In this document: positions 35,680 to 48,866 of the stretch, in pieces
Numbering within the stretch: the stretch's first letter is position 1
Layout of the letters: each line of letters opens with the position of its first letter
From: Gerris lacustris
Lineage: Eukaryota > Arthropoda > Insecta > Hemiptera > Gerridae
Length of the DNA stretch: 64,000 nt
Direction: 5' to 3'
Assembly (NCBI GenBank): GCA_951217055.1
Contig: OX578279.1
Coordinates: 74,559,131-74,623,130 of the forward strand
Made by a program: the position numbers and the translations under genes
The notes under the pieces: generated by a model
What the model was told of the DNA's origin: nothing
Databases searched by the model: none
Seen by the model: only the letters and a program-made list of their open reading frames with translations

Positions 35680-36253
35680 ATAGTACATTACGCGTCGAGT
35701 GCGGAAAGTAGCATTTTGCATGCGAGTGTGGAGTTTGCACCCGAGCGACAGCAAGGGTAGTAAAACCACAGGAGCAATGCAAAATGCCGTTTTCGCACGA
35801 GTTGCGTACCGTACTTTATCTACGATTGTTAGATTTAAATAATAAATATAGAAAAAATAAACTTGCTGTATGTAAGTTCGTATCTCTCTCTTGATAAAGA
35901 TAGCATTAATTCATGAGTTATATTTTTTGCCGAATTAATTATTTCTGGAGGAGTATTATTCTCCACATTTTCGTCAAAGTCACTTGATTCACTCATTGGT
36001 TCTCACTAAAAACTCGATATAAACAGTTACTTAATAAAAGAACAGCAAATTAGTTTTGTTAAATGGAAACAAACTCGGTAATCGTGCGTAAAGCTGAAGA
36101 ATTCCTCTTCTTTACCGCGCTAGCGTGGTAAAGAAGAGGAATTCTTCAGAACTATGAGACGCGCATGCGCAATGAATACAAGTACGTAAATAATAACTTT
36201 CTACGCATCTAAACAGAGATATAATGTTTATATTTCGTATCAATCGTAGATAA
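35680..36253 (-). mobile_element. MSESS element, copy 2
   Basis: 574 bp, same organisation as copy 1. The short frame starts at 35996 on the minus strand (MSESSDFDENVENNTPPEII) and stops soon after SREYELTYSKF-like residues in ...RYELTYSKFIFSI. Centre of the middle palindrome is GCTAGC. Left flank ends AAAAA, right flank starts AATCG; no duplication is evident. Confidence 0.85.
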
Positions 36254-36402
36254 AATCGTGTACAGGGCACCTCGAAACTTTTCCTCACTTTTGAGGCTTC
36301 CTCCTGCTGCGAAGCAGCAAGAGGCAGTGCTGGAAGCAGCACTAAGCGAGGTCAGTAGATAGATGGGTGACCGTTTTGAACTGAGTGATTTTTTTATTAT
36401 CA
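36254..36402 (+). repeat. 5S rRNA-derived SINE fragment
   Basis: AAGCAGCACTAAGCGAGGTC and GATAGATGGGTGACCG (about 36325-36377) match the internal control region (A box to C box) of 5S rRNA genes in order and spacing. The 5S gene ends and the SINE body seen at 43455 are missing. It directly abuts the MSESS element. Confidence 0.6.
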
Positions 36403-38215
36403 TATTTAAAAAAAAAAATTACATTATTTTTAATATATTTTATTTAATTACAGGAATTTTGGCTGTATTTTGACACATGTAAACAAACTTTAACGTCATA
36501 AAAATTATCGCACTAATAAATAATGATATTCACTTATAACTCTTAAAATAGTTAATGGAATTTCATCGGGTTTTTTTTATATTTGTTCCTTACTTTATTA
36601 CGGTTCCAACGATATGCTATATGTCAAAAACGTATTTATACTTTCAGTATTATTAACCGTACAAGTTTCAAAAGTCAAAAATTAAAAACTTCAAAATGGC
36701 GGCCAATATCAAAATGAAATTTGGTGGGCTTGTTTGTCATACAGAGAGGTACATTCGTGCCAAATTTCAACTCAACTCGATCAGGAACATTTTCGTTTTT
36801 GTACGATTTTTTAAAAAATATTTGCTGACTCAGTAAACTGGGTTCAAGATGGCGGAAAAAGTTGATTTTCCGGGCGGCACCCACTACAGGTAAGGACTGA
36901 TTTTTCTGCCAAGTTTCAACTATCTAGGTTAAATACCTTGGACGCTACGATGATAACATTCATACATACAGACGTCATGCTGAAAACCACACAGGAGGTC
37001 TTAAAAACACCCAAAACGGATGATTCCGTTGAAACGCCGAAAAAAAAAATAAATCAGCCTTGACTGCGTTTGCTTCTTGTACGATATCATCGGGAATGTT
37101 TAAATAAAAACGAGCAAATGTAAAAAAGAACTAATAAATTTAACTAAAAGCAACCCAATTAATAGAAAATTTACTCAAAACACTGAGCGTTTAAAAACAA
37201 AACAAAGAAATATTTAAAAACAGCTGATTGCGAGTCATTTTTGTAATAAACAGTGTTACCAACTTAAATCTTCGTAAAATCCGTTTAAACGCAGTTCTTT
37301 TACTAGAATTAAGTTAGCTGCACTGAATTTACAGGGAGTTATGCCATAACTCCCTGCTATAACTCCCTGTGGCTAGGCAAGGCAGTTAAATAACACTTAA
37401 CACCCTAAAAACCAGGTAGTTAAGTTAACTTCTTCTCCAGCCTGGAGGTAAACTAATTTTTTCTTTTTGCTGAACCACCTTCTGCCAGATGAAAGAGACT
37501 TTATACCATACGTTATATGCAGTAACATTCTTCCCGTGCTTTAACCAGTAATCAGTATGGCTTGCCATACCATCAATATCCATGGTAAGAAGTAGTGGTG
37601 GCCAATCTTTCTTTCTCGAGTCACTTTACTGGGTTTGCTTCTGTCGCGCGGCCACTCAAGTGCCATTAAAAAAAAAATCCATTTATTCACCTTAAAGCAG
37701 TACAGTCTGATTGCCACGCCACCTTTACGATGTGAGGCTCCAGCATCAAAGTAAAACAAACCTTAAAGGAAAAAAGTAACAAAAACAAAAACACCTATAT
37801 ACAAAGGTAATTTTCGCATATTGGTGTATCAACATTTTACCTTTTTGTTGATTTACCCTGTATATTACCCTAAAACTTTAGTGGTTAGGGTTTTAGTCTT
37901 ATAAAAAGAAACAGTATGGCTTTAAAGCTTTCCTCACAGGTATAAAGAATTTTACTTTATACTTTGTTCTAATCCATTTTAATCCCTCTACACAGCCTTA
38001 TTATTATAACCTTCTTTCCCCTACAGCCCTTGATATTACATTATTTTTTTTCATAGAGCAAACATTTTTCACAAATATTTTTAAGGTAAGACTCTTTTGA
38101 AAAAAAAAAAAACACCCAAAAGCAATCCACTCTTTTTTTAAAAAAAAAAAAAGGTGTAAAAAAGCAATATGGAGTAAATTCCAAGAGAAAAAGCGTCTCA
38201 AGAATGAAAATATCT
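36403..38215. other. Mostly unrecognised; possible retroelement UTR-like repeat
   Basis: 36690-36990 has phrases typical of dispersed insect repeats (CAAGATGGCGGAAAAAG, TGCCAAATTTCAACTC, twice CCAA.TTTCAACT) but no coding. 37335-37385 repeats TAACTCCCTG three times. No gene recognised. Confidence 0.4.
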
Positions 38216-38232
38216 GGGGGGGGGGGGGGGGG

Positions 38233-38830
38233 GAAAGAAAATAGACTGCCAATTGGTGTGGCACATAATTTCCTCGCATCCTTATTCTTGATTTTATGCT
38301 TTTACTAGCCATTATTGTCTAATTGGTTTAATTGTTCTCCCCGTTTTTATTTTCTTTAATCTGTCAAAATTGTTTTGATTTTTTACACGAAATAAAGTAT
38401 CAATTTAGCAAAAGTTAAAGAGCGCAGACGGTTCAAATTAATCTTGGGCCATCTGCGGGTTACTTTCGATAAACTATAAAAGTTTCATTTAATTCAGATA
38501 AGTACTTTTGAAGCTATAGGTGTAAATTAATGTATGTTTGTGCGCATGTGGAAGAGAAACAAATGAGCGCAGAAGGTTGATACTTATATGGGATTCTCAT
38601 GACTCATGAGCAACCACCCAAATTTCATTAAAATTGGACGTGTAGTTTTTTAGATATGTTGGTTCGCAAAATTGAACGACAGACCGACAGACAGACACGG
38701 AACCAAAAATGTTCCCTGATGTCTGAAACGGATTTCTGTCTTGGAATTTTTAAAATCGGAGACCTAAAATGTTTTTCGTTCTTCGGAACGATCACATAGC
38801 TTCCGTTACCTTCGGTAAGCTCGGAAGTAA
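38233..38830 (+). mobile_element. Repeat d, copy 1 (about 600 bp)
   Basis: Starts TGCCAATTGGTGTGGCACAT, contains GCAGACGGTTCAAATTAATC, ATTGAACGACAGACCGACAG and CTGATGTCTGAAACGGATTT, and ends ACCTTCGGTAAGCTCGGAAG. Preceded by a 17-base G run (38217-38233). No ORF. The class is unknown; the CCGACAGACAG phrase is widespread in arthropod repeats. Confidence 0.8.
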
Positions 38831-38881
38831 AATCAGAAGAAAAAATGTTGAGGGAGAATAAGCTTAGTGTAGGTTTTTATT

Positions 38882-38916
<35 letters not shown>

Positions 38917-38978
38917 GTGTGATAATAAGCTCACGATTTCTTCCTTCTACTTCTCACAATCAGCCTCCCAGCATGCAA

Positions 38979-39011
<33 letters not shown>

Positions 39012-39600
39012 AAGAAAAAGGACAAGACAGTAATTTCATTATTCTGATGTTAGATGGCAAACTAGGATCAAAGTGACAGCGAAAAGTATATAGAAGGATT
39101 CAAAAAGGGAGTAGAAGGAAATAAATTGGTATCGTTGTTTGATCTTAGAAGATATAAGGTAGCAGAAAGAAAATGACGTGATCACCTTTCTAATAGAAAT
39201 ACATTGGATAAAAGGAGATTCTTGAAGACGGAGAAAGTTAAAATTCATCAAAGAAGACGTTTCAATAACCTATTTTTCAGATTCTGAAAAGGAGATTAAA
39301 ATAAGACTATTCAGCTTTCGTATTTTCCACGAAACATGCAAATTAGCGAAAAAAAAACAACACTAAACAAAAAAGAAGGGAATACGAGATGATATTGGTT
39401 TTATGTCAAGTATAGCAAAATCAAATAATAGCTCCTCGGGCATCATTTTTCTGTAAATTTAATTAAAGGATATTTTCAGTGAAATTGATAACCCATGTAC
39501 AGCTATTCGAATATTTAAAATATAATTAATTTTCACAAAAAAAAAGGTAATTTATTGCAACGATAAAAAAAAGAATGTTTTAAATAAATAAATAAATAAA
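38831..39600. other. Low-complexity and AT-rich stretch
   Basis: Contains poly-T at about 38888-38912 and poly-A at about 38981-39009; otherwise nothing recognised. Confidence 0.5.
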
Positions 39601-39602
39601 TA

Positions 39603-39647
39603 ATTGAAGCGAGCGTAAGCGAGCTTCTTACATTCAACGAAATATGC

Positions 39648-39678
<31 letters not shown>

Positions 39679-40363
39679 GTTTAACTTTTTTGTGTCCGAC
39701 GATAACTTGAGTAAAAGTTGACCGATTTAGTTGAAATTTGGTATACATCTTCATTTTACTAATACTCAGGCTAAGTTCGTTGGACAGCGTGATCCGTCCA
39801 AGAGTTCGCGCGCAATGCTCGCGTAAATGTGAGCTTCAAATTTAAAATTAAAATTTCAGGACGGGAAAAAATGCTATCATCACCTATTCGATGAGACGAA
39901 CATTTTTTTCAAATAACATTTTTTAGTAAAACCAACAACGACACTGCTATGAATTAATAAAGATCACTAAAACTATTAAAGCGGACCTAAACGTTTAAAA
40001 TAGAGAAAACAACCTTTTTACCGTTATCTTACGTTCTAACCCAACGATTTTAATAAAACTTCATGTACATCGTCTAAAGTACAATTGAAACAAGTATGTA
40101 AAATTTTAACTTGATACAAGCAGTAGTATTTGAGTAATGAAGTGATACATTTATAATAATTGTTTAAAAGCTACGAGGGGTGGTTAAGATTCTTAGAGTC
40201 GTGTGGTCTGTAGGTTAGTTTAGGAAGTTAAGCTTTGTACCGAGTACCCCCACTCTTCCCCGCGCTACTCTCTTCCACTTATCTTCAACTATGACATTCA
40301 TCAATTCATCATGATCAACAAATTTCAATAGTCAGTATTTTATTGCAATACGCTCGCTTCAAT
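39603..40363 (+). mobile_element. GAAGCGAGCG-TIR variant of the GGAACG repeat
   Basis: Bounded by TGAAGCGAGCG and its inverse CGCTCGCTTCA. The interior matches the GGAACG repeat (GACGATAACTTGAGTAAAAG, AAGCGGACCTAAACG, TACAATTGAAACA) but with different ends. It includes a (GTCT)n run at 39653-39678. No gene. Confidence 0.75.
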
Positions 40364-40462
40364 GATAGAGCCACGCGATGCCTAGTAAATAAAAAATAAT
40401 AAATTAATAACATCTGAATGTCTTAATAACTATCCATTCTTTGATTAAGTAAATAATACAAA

Positions 40463-40920
40463 AATTATATTATTTTTTAGTACGTATTAGCTTGCTTTCT
40501 TGTTTGTTTGTTTGTGTGTCCAGTACAAATCTTGCCATCGATTTTTAACTTACTTCTCGAGTAGCTGGACATTTGAAACTTTTATAATACCTCAGAACAC
40601 GATGACAATGCATTATTTTAATAATTTTAGCAATCATTCAGCAGAATTTAATTAGTTTTCAGCAAATTTTGCTGTATGGAAAGTTAGTTCGGAAAAAATC
40701 CTTAAGTTATTTAATTTTTTTTGACATGACCCGTATTTACGATCTTCATTTTGACGGGTTTCAAATTCATGATTTTTTATTTTAGTACCTAGTATGGCTG
40801 ATAAAATTGTTAAAATGTTCAGGAATGATTATATCAGGCCTTTTTGTTGTGTAAAAACTAATTGTATTTTTAAGAGATAAACATTGAATGACAGCGAAAC
40901 AGGAAAAATAAACAAAGAAA
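40463..40920 (+). repeat. Repeat f, copy 1
   Basis: Inverted relative to 44015-44375 (shared: CGATTTTTAACTTACTTC, AACACGATGACAATGCATTA, AAGTTAGTTCGGAAAAAATC, GATAAACATTGAATGACAGC). Class unknown, no ORF. Confidence 0.75.
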
Positions 40921-41767
40921 TAAATTAAGTGACGTGTGACAACCAGGTTTGTTTACACTTGTGCCCTAGGTATCGGTTTAAATTTTCTGCATCTACACTT
41001 CTTTACTTGTACTCATTTTTTAATTTATTTAAGTTTATTTTTACATATGAGTCAAAAGAAAATTTAAAAACATAGTATATAAAAAGTTCTTTTTATCTTT
41101 TAATTATTTAATATTTTCTTTATTTCTGATACATGCAATGTATCATAATAATGATGTAGTACTGTAATTATACAAAAACAATTACTATGTATTTACTTGT
41201 ACTTTATTTTTACTACCTACTTATTTACGTTTATATTTTACTGCTTATTTTTTCTATTTACTTTTCTCTTTAGTTTCATAAGTAAAAAAAGGATGTAAAC
41301 TTTTTTGTCCGGTTTTCTTTTGTTTAAAAAGACGTGAATACGGAAAAAAAATCTATGAAATCGTACATTATGTCGAAATCGAGAAATTAATTACTTTATC
41401 TGCCATCAAAACATTTGTATGTAAAAATGTATTTATTTTAAACGCAATTTAGGTTAGTGATAACCACACACAATAGTTAGTGATACATCTACACAAGTTC
41501 ATTTTCAAGAGGAATCTATACGTATACGTACAACCCCCCCCCCCCTTTCCTTCTTCTAAACTTCTGTTTCATCCTTATTTTCCGGTTTTTCATTTGATTC
41601 TCTTTGAAACCAGACTCACTAGTACCTATCTCGGCTACTAGGTTGCACTAGTTGGGGAACTTAGCTGTAGAAGACTAGATGTCACCTATAGTTCTTCTTT
41701 CCGCCACCACTTGGGCGCTCTCCGCAGCTGTCACCTCATTACCTAGTTTACATGATTGGAGCCGGAA
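40921..41767. other. AT-rich stretch, nothing recognised
   Basis: Run of C at 41535-41545. No gene or repeat recognised. Confidence 0.5.
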
Positions 41768-42338
41768 ATAGTACATTACGCGTCGAGTGCGGAAAGTATA
41801 ATTTTGCATGCGAGTGTGGAGATTGCACCCGAGGGACAGCGAGGGTAGTAAAACCACACGAGCGATGCAAAATGCCGTTTTCGCACGAGTTACCGTACTT
41901 TATCTACGATTGTTAGATTTAAATAATAAATACAGAAAAAAATAAACTTGCTGTATGTAAGTTCGTATCTCTCTCTTGATAAAGATAGCATTAATTCTTG
42001 AGTTGAATTTTTTTGCCGAATTATTTATTTCTGGAGGAGTATTATTCTCCTCATTTTTCGTCATAGTCACTTGATTCACTCATTGTTTTTCACTAAAAAC
42101 TCGATATAAACAGTTACTTTAATAAAAGAACAGCAAATTAGTTTTGTTAAATGTAAACAAACTCGCTAATCGTGCGTAAAGCTGAAGAATTCTTCTTCTT
42201 TACCACCCTAGGGTGGTAAAGAAGAGGAATTCTTCAGAACTATAAGACGCGCATGCGCAATGAATACAAGTACGTAACGAATCACTTTCTACGCATCTAA
42301 ACAGAGATATAGGTATATTTCGTATCAATCGTAGATAA
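41768..42338 (-). mobile_element. MSESS element, copy 3
   Basis: Same layout. The start of the short frame is present (MSESSDYDE) but a 1-base insertion then terminates it. Centre of the middle palindrome is CCTAGG, and its arms match fully at the position mismatched in copies 1, 2 and 5. Confidence 0.85.
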
Positions 42339-42721
42339 ATTATTTACTTGTTTCTCAAATAATTAATAATTTTGTAACACTTATGCTCTCTTTTTCCAAA
42401 TAAATTCTGTCAATACTACATTATACTCATGCAAGTTGCTATCTAGTCCCTTATTTTTTTTTTATCTTATTGTCACGGGTTTTTCATGATCTTAATATAT
42501 CATCTTGCTCTCTAAGTTCTATGACCCAATGCCGCGCCGTCCCTCTTGTATTAAATTCGTTATTAATGTATGTTACATTTGCTCTTGTAATGATAACGCT
42601 AAGTTGTCAAAACGGCTGTATGAAATTATGGCATTTTTCTTAACACCTGACCGTTTTCCGAGCAGTGTTACAGGAAATTTCATCAGTGTATATCTTGGGT
42701 CGAGTTGAGTAACCTGGTTTT

Positions 42722-42799
<78 letters not shown>

Positions 42800-43454
42800 G
42801 TTATTTAGAAATTGTTATAATTATTATTTATAAACAAAGGTACCTTATAAAGCAGTGCTATTTTGAAGAACATTTGAGCTCACCTGAAACATTGAAAAAT
42901 AAATAATTTTTAAAAATATATAAAGATAAATTATTAAAACATTTTAGAATAATAAAACAAATGAATTTAAAGAAGAAAGTGAAGACATATGTTTATATGA
43001 TATTATGAGTACCATCCAAGTAATGAGTGATATCCATGAATGCGTCATACTAGCGTTCTACAGACAAAACAACCTTTTCCAGAAGAATTCCACTAGCATT
43101 CAAATAACGAGCAAAATAAAGCCGTCTTTTTAGAAAATGACGCAAACCACTTCAGTTTTCTCAACAATCTTGCCCTTTCTTTTATTTTTTACCTTTTTTA
43201 AGTTTATACGGTTCTATGCTGGAGATAAAATAATGTTCAACAAAAGATTTTTTTATTTTTTTATATACATATATAATTTTATATTTTTATTTATTTTTTA
43301 TTTATTTTATTTTCTTTTATGTTTAGTGAACGCGAGTGAACGCAATTTTATTAAACTTACTAAGCGCAGTAAGTCTTCTAATTTGTTTAAAGGTAAAATA
43401 ATGAACTATTTATAGTTTTATGACCATTTTTAAAGAATGAGTTATTCCCCTGAT
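42339..43454. other. AT-rich stretch with (TA)n tract
   Basis: (TA)n at 42725-42795. A 92-codon frame at 43137-43415 is Phe/Ile/Leu-rich because the strand is T-rich; no domain is recognisable. Confidence 0.5.
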
Positions 43455-43830
43455 TCTAGGGGGCCTAGGTCGCTCGCCTTGCGATAAGGCAAGTTAAGCA
43501 GCCTCGAGTAGGGTCAGAAGATGGATGGGTGACCGCTTCTGATCACAGCTCTCTTGGGTTCGATTCCCAGACCGGGCCCCCGCTCAATTTCCACCCAGCA
43601 TTGTTTAAACAAATGGGTAGCTCCTCGAAAGAGTGGCGCCACCAGGTTTCGGCCTGGAAACCATGATGATGACACTCTTGGTTGTAATAGGAGGGGAGTC
43701 ATGGTTAATGACCATATCGTCACACGAGTATGTGAAGATTTCAGTCCCAAACCCGGGTTTGTTCAATGGGCCCACCTAAGTAGCCTGCGTCTACGTGAGT
43801 AAAAGCCCCCCGGAATAAAAAATAAAAAAT
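43455..43830 (+). mobile_element. 5S rRNA-derived SINE (SINE3-like)
   Basis: Head: GTTAAGCAGCCTCGAGTAGG and GATGGATGGGTGACCGCTTC (43491-43540) follow the 5S rRNA internal promoter from A box to C box. Then comes GGGTTCGATTCCCAG (43557-43571), which reads like a tRNA B box, then a GC-rich body (43600-43800), and an A-rich tail AATAAAAAATAAAAAA (43814-43829). Apparent 82- and 78-codon frames on both strands across the body are coincidental. Confidence 0.75.
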
Positions 43831-44014
43831 CCCACGATTACGAATGACCAAAATCATTCAATGAGATACACGGCCGCGTGTCGATGTGGCCAATATTGTT
43901 ATATAATACATAATGTTAGTGAAAAAAAAATTGTTCCGAAAACCTATAAAAGGACAAATGTACAACGGATCTCCCCAACACCAAATCTAAAGCGTGTCAT
44001 CGATAAATTTGAAA

Positions 44015-44375
44015 CATATTTCCTGTTTTGCTGTCATTCAATGTTTATCTGTCACAAATTTGAGACCCGTCAAAATGAAGATTGCGTAAATGTGGGACAT
44101 GGAAAAACAAATAAAATAACTTGCGGATTTTTTCCGAACTTACTTTCCGCAAAAAGTAAAATTTGCTGAAAACCAATTAAATTCTGCTGAAAGATGGCTA
44201 AAAGTATTAAAATAATGCATTGTCATCGTGTTCTGAGCTATGCTAAAAGTTTCAAATGTCTAGCTATTCGGGAAGTTAGTTAGAAATCGATTGCCAGATT
44301 TGTACCGGACAAACAAACAAACAAATAAGAAAGGAAGCTAATAAAAACGTAGTAATAAAAATAATTATAAATACA
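44015..44375 (-). repeat. Repeat f, copy 2
   Basis: Inverted partner of 40463-40920. Ends in (CAAA)n, CGGACAAACAAACAAACAAA. Its mirrored end also recurs at 46270-46455. Confidence 0.75.
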
Positions 44376-45660
44376 TTTTTGATTGGGAAAAATCGATCAG
44401 TGAGGAGGTAATGTTATTTCAAAAGTATATGTATACTATTAAAACGAAACTAATAACGATGGTAATATTATACTAGTAATTTCGTCTTGAAAACATTTGG
44501 CATTACGTTTACTACTATTTTATTTAAAATTAATTTATCCTGCTAAGGGGCTTCGTCATAATTAAAGAGGTCTCTATCGTCAGGTCCTTAAACTTATTTT
44601 TAAAAATAATGAACAAAAGAATGACTCTCGACTGTGTAAAATAAGTGTGAGAAAAGCTTTAATAGGAGTCAAGATTAAAAAGCGCTAAAATTACGATTAT
44701 TTAAACTTTTCTATGGATTCAAAGTCTTTAAAAAAATACGAAGAAAATTTCTAAACTTAACACAACTGACCCAAAGGGAATTCTATTATAGTTTAATAAA
44801 GACTTAGCCTTTGTCCTTTTAAACCTAAAATTAACTTAGTCTCTTTCTGGAATCAATCGCTTTTGTACTAAGACTGCCACAACTTAATTGAACCTCTCTT
44901 TCATCCCTTGAGGGCTTGTTCCAACATCGTGAATTTAAATTTTATTAATCAAAACTTTGAATTGAAAAGTTTTATAAACTTAAGAGGTAAATAAGTTAAG
45001 GGAAAAGTTTAAAATAAACATAAGCTATAAATGAAATTAAACAAGTAAAGTAACAAGGGAGATAAACATAGAAAATATGACATAAAAATGTTATAAAACT
45101 TAACATTTTCTGCTTTGGCATAGGACAGAATTCTTAAGAGGCCTCGAGGAGGTGAACAACGAAGGAGTGGGAGTTGACCTTGACTCCTCTTCCACCTTCA
45201 CATTCTCTACCTTACAAATACCTCTATAAATGTAGATATAAGGTAGTCACCTCCCAACTCTAATACAAACAAATATACACTCTTTATTATACAAATAAAA
45301 CCATGTATTGTTTTAGTTGATCAGACGTACCTATGCTAATCTTTTCAGGCATGAAGAATGCTGCTTTTTATCACAAACCAGTTTAAAGGAAACTCAAAGG
45401 GCGCCATCGTAGGAGATAACTTAAAGATGTGGATCTCAGGGCCTTGGGATTAAGGAATAGGTAATAAAGTTCATTGCATCGCGACTAAGGGAGAGACGCC
45501 TTGAAGGAGACCGTAAGTACAAAGAAAACACAGTGACGCTACGTTTCTGACCAAAAGTATCACAGGATTGTGGCATATATCCATAATTCCATTGGTATAT
45601 ATTCTAATAATAATGTACATGCACATATACAATATTTTATAGAGCTGAAACCTAAATTAT
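44376..45660. other. Stretch with nothing recognised
   Basis: AT-rich; no repeat shared with the rest of the window and no protein-like frame seen. It is among the least repetitive-looking parts of the window. Confidence 0.45.
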
Positions 45661-45875
45661 GTCGGAGAAAGTAATCCGTATGATGGGAGTACGTATAGAA
45701 AAAGTATAGTTGGTGTAAGTAGCAGAGATGAGGAGGCCAAATTCTTGGATAAAAAAATAATCAGAAATTTATGATAAAAGACAATTAATCCTCAGAAGGA
45801 AATGGAAATGGGCTGGGATTATCTAAAAATCGACCGCTAAGAAGATGGACCAAGGTTGTATTCTTACATTGTGAC
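45661..45875 (+). pseudogene. Possible non-LTR RT C-terminal scrap
   Basis: With frame changes and stops, the plus strand reads RRKWKWAGII followed after a stop by a KNRPLRRWTKVV-like phrase in a neighbouring frame (45795-45860). That is the order (R.W.WAGH...D.RWT) seen just before the GRP..RW segment in endonuclease-RT polyproteins such as the scrap at 2006-2347. Very degraded; tentative. Confidence 0.35.
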
Positions 45876-46058
45876 CTCATACACGAAAGTATTTTTAAAC
45901 TTGAGTAAAAAACCAACTTATTATGGGGGAATAATATTCATGTTCTAGTTGGTTCAATTTTAAAATAAAATATGTTAATAATTCAAAAGTTACACTAACT
46001 TTTAATCTCATAGTTCTATGCATTTTCGTTAAACTTAAATGCTGCACTAATAATCGAG

Positions 46059-46062
<4 letters not shown>

Positions 46063-46089
<27 letters not shown>
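46063..46089. repeat. (TA)n microsatellite
   Basis: Short pure TA tract. Confidence 0.9.
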
Positions 46090-46094
<5 letters not shown>

Positions 46095-46269
46095 ATTACA
46101 AGATAAATGAACTTTTTATATACTACGTTTATAAATTTTCAGTTGGATCATAAACCTGACTATAGGTATCCCTAAGCCGCGGGATTATGACAATCTTAAC
46201 CGAATTCCATTATAACCATAATCATAATAATTATCATAAATTATATATAATAATAGAAAGATAAAATTT

Positions 46270-46455
46270 ATTGTTTATGGAAAGTTAGTTCGGAAAAAAA
46301 TCCGCAAAGTGGTTATCATTTATATTTATTTGTATTTATTCTTGCGGATTTTTTTCAAACTAACTTTCTGAGCTATTCTAAATCAAGCTATTCTAAATTT
46401 CTAGCAAGTCGGGAAGTTAGTTAAAAATCGATAGCAATATTTGTATTGAACACAC
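46270..46455 (-). repeat. Repeat f, short folded fragment
   Basis: Contains AAAGTTAGTTCGGAAAAAAA and, 60 bp later, its inverse around CAAACTAACTTTC, followed by GGGAAGTTAGTTAAAAATCG as in repeat f. It directly precedes repeat d copy 2. Confidence 0.65.
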
Positions 46456-47062
46456 AAAAAATAGAATGCCAATTGGAGTGGCACATTGCTTCCTCGCATG
46501 TTATCGCGTACTTTATTTATTTTATGCTTTTTAAGCCATTATTGTCTAATTTGTTTAGTTGTTTCCCCTGTTTTATTAGTCTGTCAAAATTGTTTGGATT
46601 TTTTGCATAAATTAAAGTATAAATTTAGCAACAGTTAAAGAGTGCAGACGGTTCAAATTAATCTATGACTATCTACGGACTACTTTCAATAAACTATAAA
46701 AGTTCCACAAATCAGATAAGAACTTTTGAAGCTATGTAGGTGTAAATAAATGTATGTTTGTGCGAATGTGGAAAAGAAACAAATTAGAGCAGAAGGTTGA
46801 AACTTATATGGGATCTACAATGAGCTAATTATGACCTACCATACAAATTTAATTAAAATCGGACGTGTAATTTTTAAGATATGTTGGTTCGCAAAAATTG
46901 AACGACAGATCGACAGACCGACGGACCGACAGACAGACACGGAACCAAAAATATTTCGTGATGTCTGAAACGGATTTCAGTCTTGGAATTTTTGAAATCG
47001 GAGATCTAAAATTTTTTTGTTCTTCAGAAAGATCCGTTGCCTTCGGTAAGCTCGGAAGCAAT
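46455..47062 (+). mobile_element. Repeat d, copy 2
   Basis: Starts TGCCAATTGGAGTGGCACAT and ends CCTTCGGTAAGCTCGGAAGC. It has an extra CGACAGACCGACGGACCGAC run. No ORF of interest. Confidence 0.8.
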
Positions 47063-47279
47063 ATTAATAAACTGAAATTTTAGAAAACAAGTGTTTTAAC
47101 TATAAAGTTGATATTTACGGTTTAAAAATTAATATATTCAGCACTTTAAACATATTGAATACAACGAAATCCATATTTCATATTTGAAAAGATCAGAATC
47201 AAGTTTTAACCTAGAACACATTTTTCATCTTAATTCTACGTCATAGAAATAGGTAAATGTAGACAAATTTAACACACAC

Positions 47280-47756
<477 letters not shown>

Positions 47757-48370
47757 AACTTCCCAACTGGTGTCGCACATAGCTTTCTCGCATCCTATCA
47801 CATACTTTATTGATTTTATGATTTTACAAGCCATTATTGTCTAGTTTGTTTAATTGTTTCCCCCGTTTTTTTAATCTGCCAATATTTTGTTTTTTGTTGT
47901 AAAAATTGATTTTTTTTTCTACAAGAATTAAAGAATCAATTTAGCAAAAGTTATAGAGCGCAGACGGTTCAAATAAATCTAGGACTATCTGCGGGCTGTT
48001 TTCGATAAACTATAAAAGTTTCATTCAAATCCGATAACTACTTTTGAAGCTATAGGTGAAAATAAATGTATGTTTGTGCTTATCTGGAAGAGAAACAAAT
48101 AGGTGCAGAAGGTTGAAACTTATATGGGACCGACAATGGGCTAATTATGACCTACCACCCAAATTTCATTAAAATAGGACGTGTAGTTTTTAAGATATCT
48201 TGGTCAGCAAAAATTGAACGACAGACCGACAGACAGACATAGAAACAAAAATGTTCCCTGATGTCTAAAACGGATTTCTGTCTCGGAATTTTTGAAATCA
48301 GAGACCTAAAATTGATTTGTTCTTCAGAACGATCACATAGCTTCCGTTACCTTCGGTAAGCTCGGAAGCA
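47757..48370 (+). mobile_element. Repeat d, copy 3
   Basis: Same orientation as copies 1 and 2, starting CCCAACTGGTGTCGCACATA and ending ACCTTCGGTAAGCTCGGAAG. Copies 2 and 3 are about 700 bp apart. Confidence 0.8.
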
Positions 48371-48565
48371 AAATCACAAAATTAAAATGAATGATGAAAT
48401 TGGTATATTGACCTGAAGTTAAAATTAAGAACTCTTTAAAAATGAGTTACCACTTCAATATCTATGTCCACAAGCGTAAAGACGAGATAATACTAAAGAG
48501 ATTCTTTAGAGCTGCGCGTAGTAGGGGGGAAATAGGAACGTGTGGTGTGCGTTGAGTCGGTGGGG

Positions 48566-48722
48566 ACCGATTAAAAGTCGGTCAGAACGTATAATGGCAC
48601 TACCTACAAAAAGTCAGTCAGAACGAATAATGGCGCTATATCTACAAAAAGCCGGTCAGAACGTATAATGGCACTACCTACAAAAAGTCAGTCAGAACGT
48701 ATAATGGCACTACCTTAAAAAG
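48566..48722 (+). repeat. 36-bp tandem repeat, four copies
   Basis: Unit AAAAAGTCAGTCAGAACGTA + TAATGGCACTACCTAC, repeated four times with small changes. Period is a multiple of three but the frames are not open far. Function unknown. Confidence 0.9.
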
Positions 48723-48866
48723 TAGGTCGTCTACGGGGGCCTTAAAGGGTACACAAACTGTCATCTCCATTAAATTGTAATGACTTTATAACAAAGCTTT
48801 AATATCAAAGCAGCTTTCAGCCTTGAAAAGTCCATCATTACTCATATGTACCTATAGCGTAAAAAA

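Noticed and set aside
43554..43802. Overlapping 82- and 78-codon frames as genes
   Set aside because: They lie in the GC-rich body of a SINE and have no domain.
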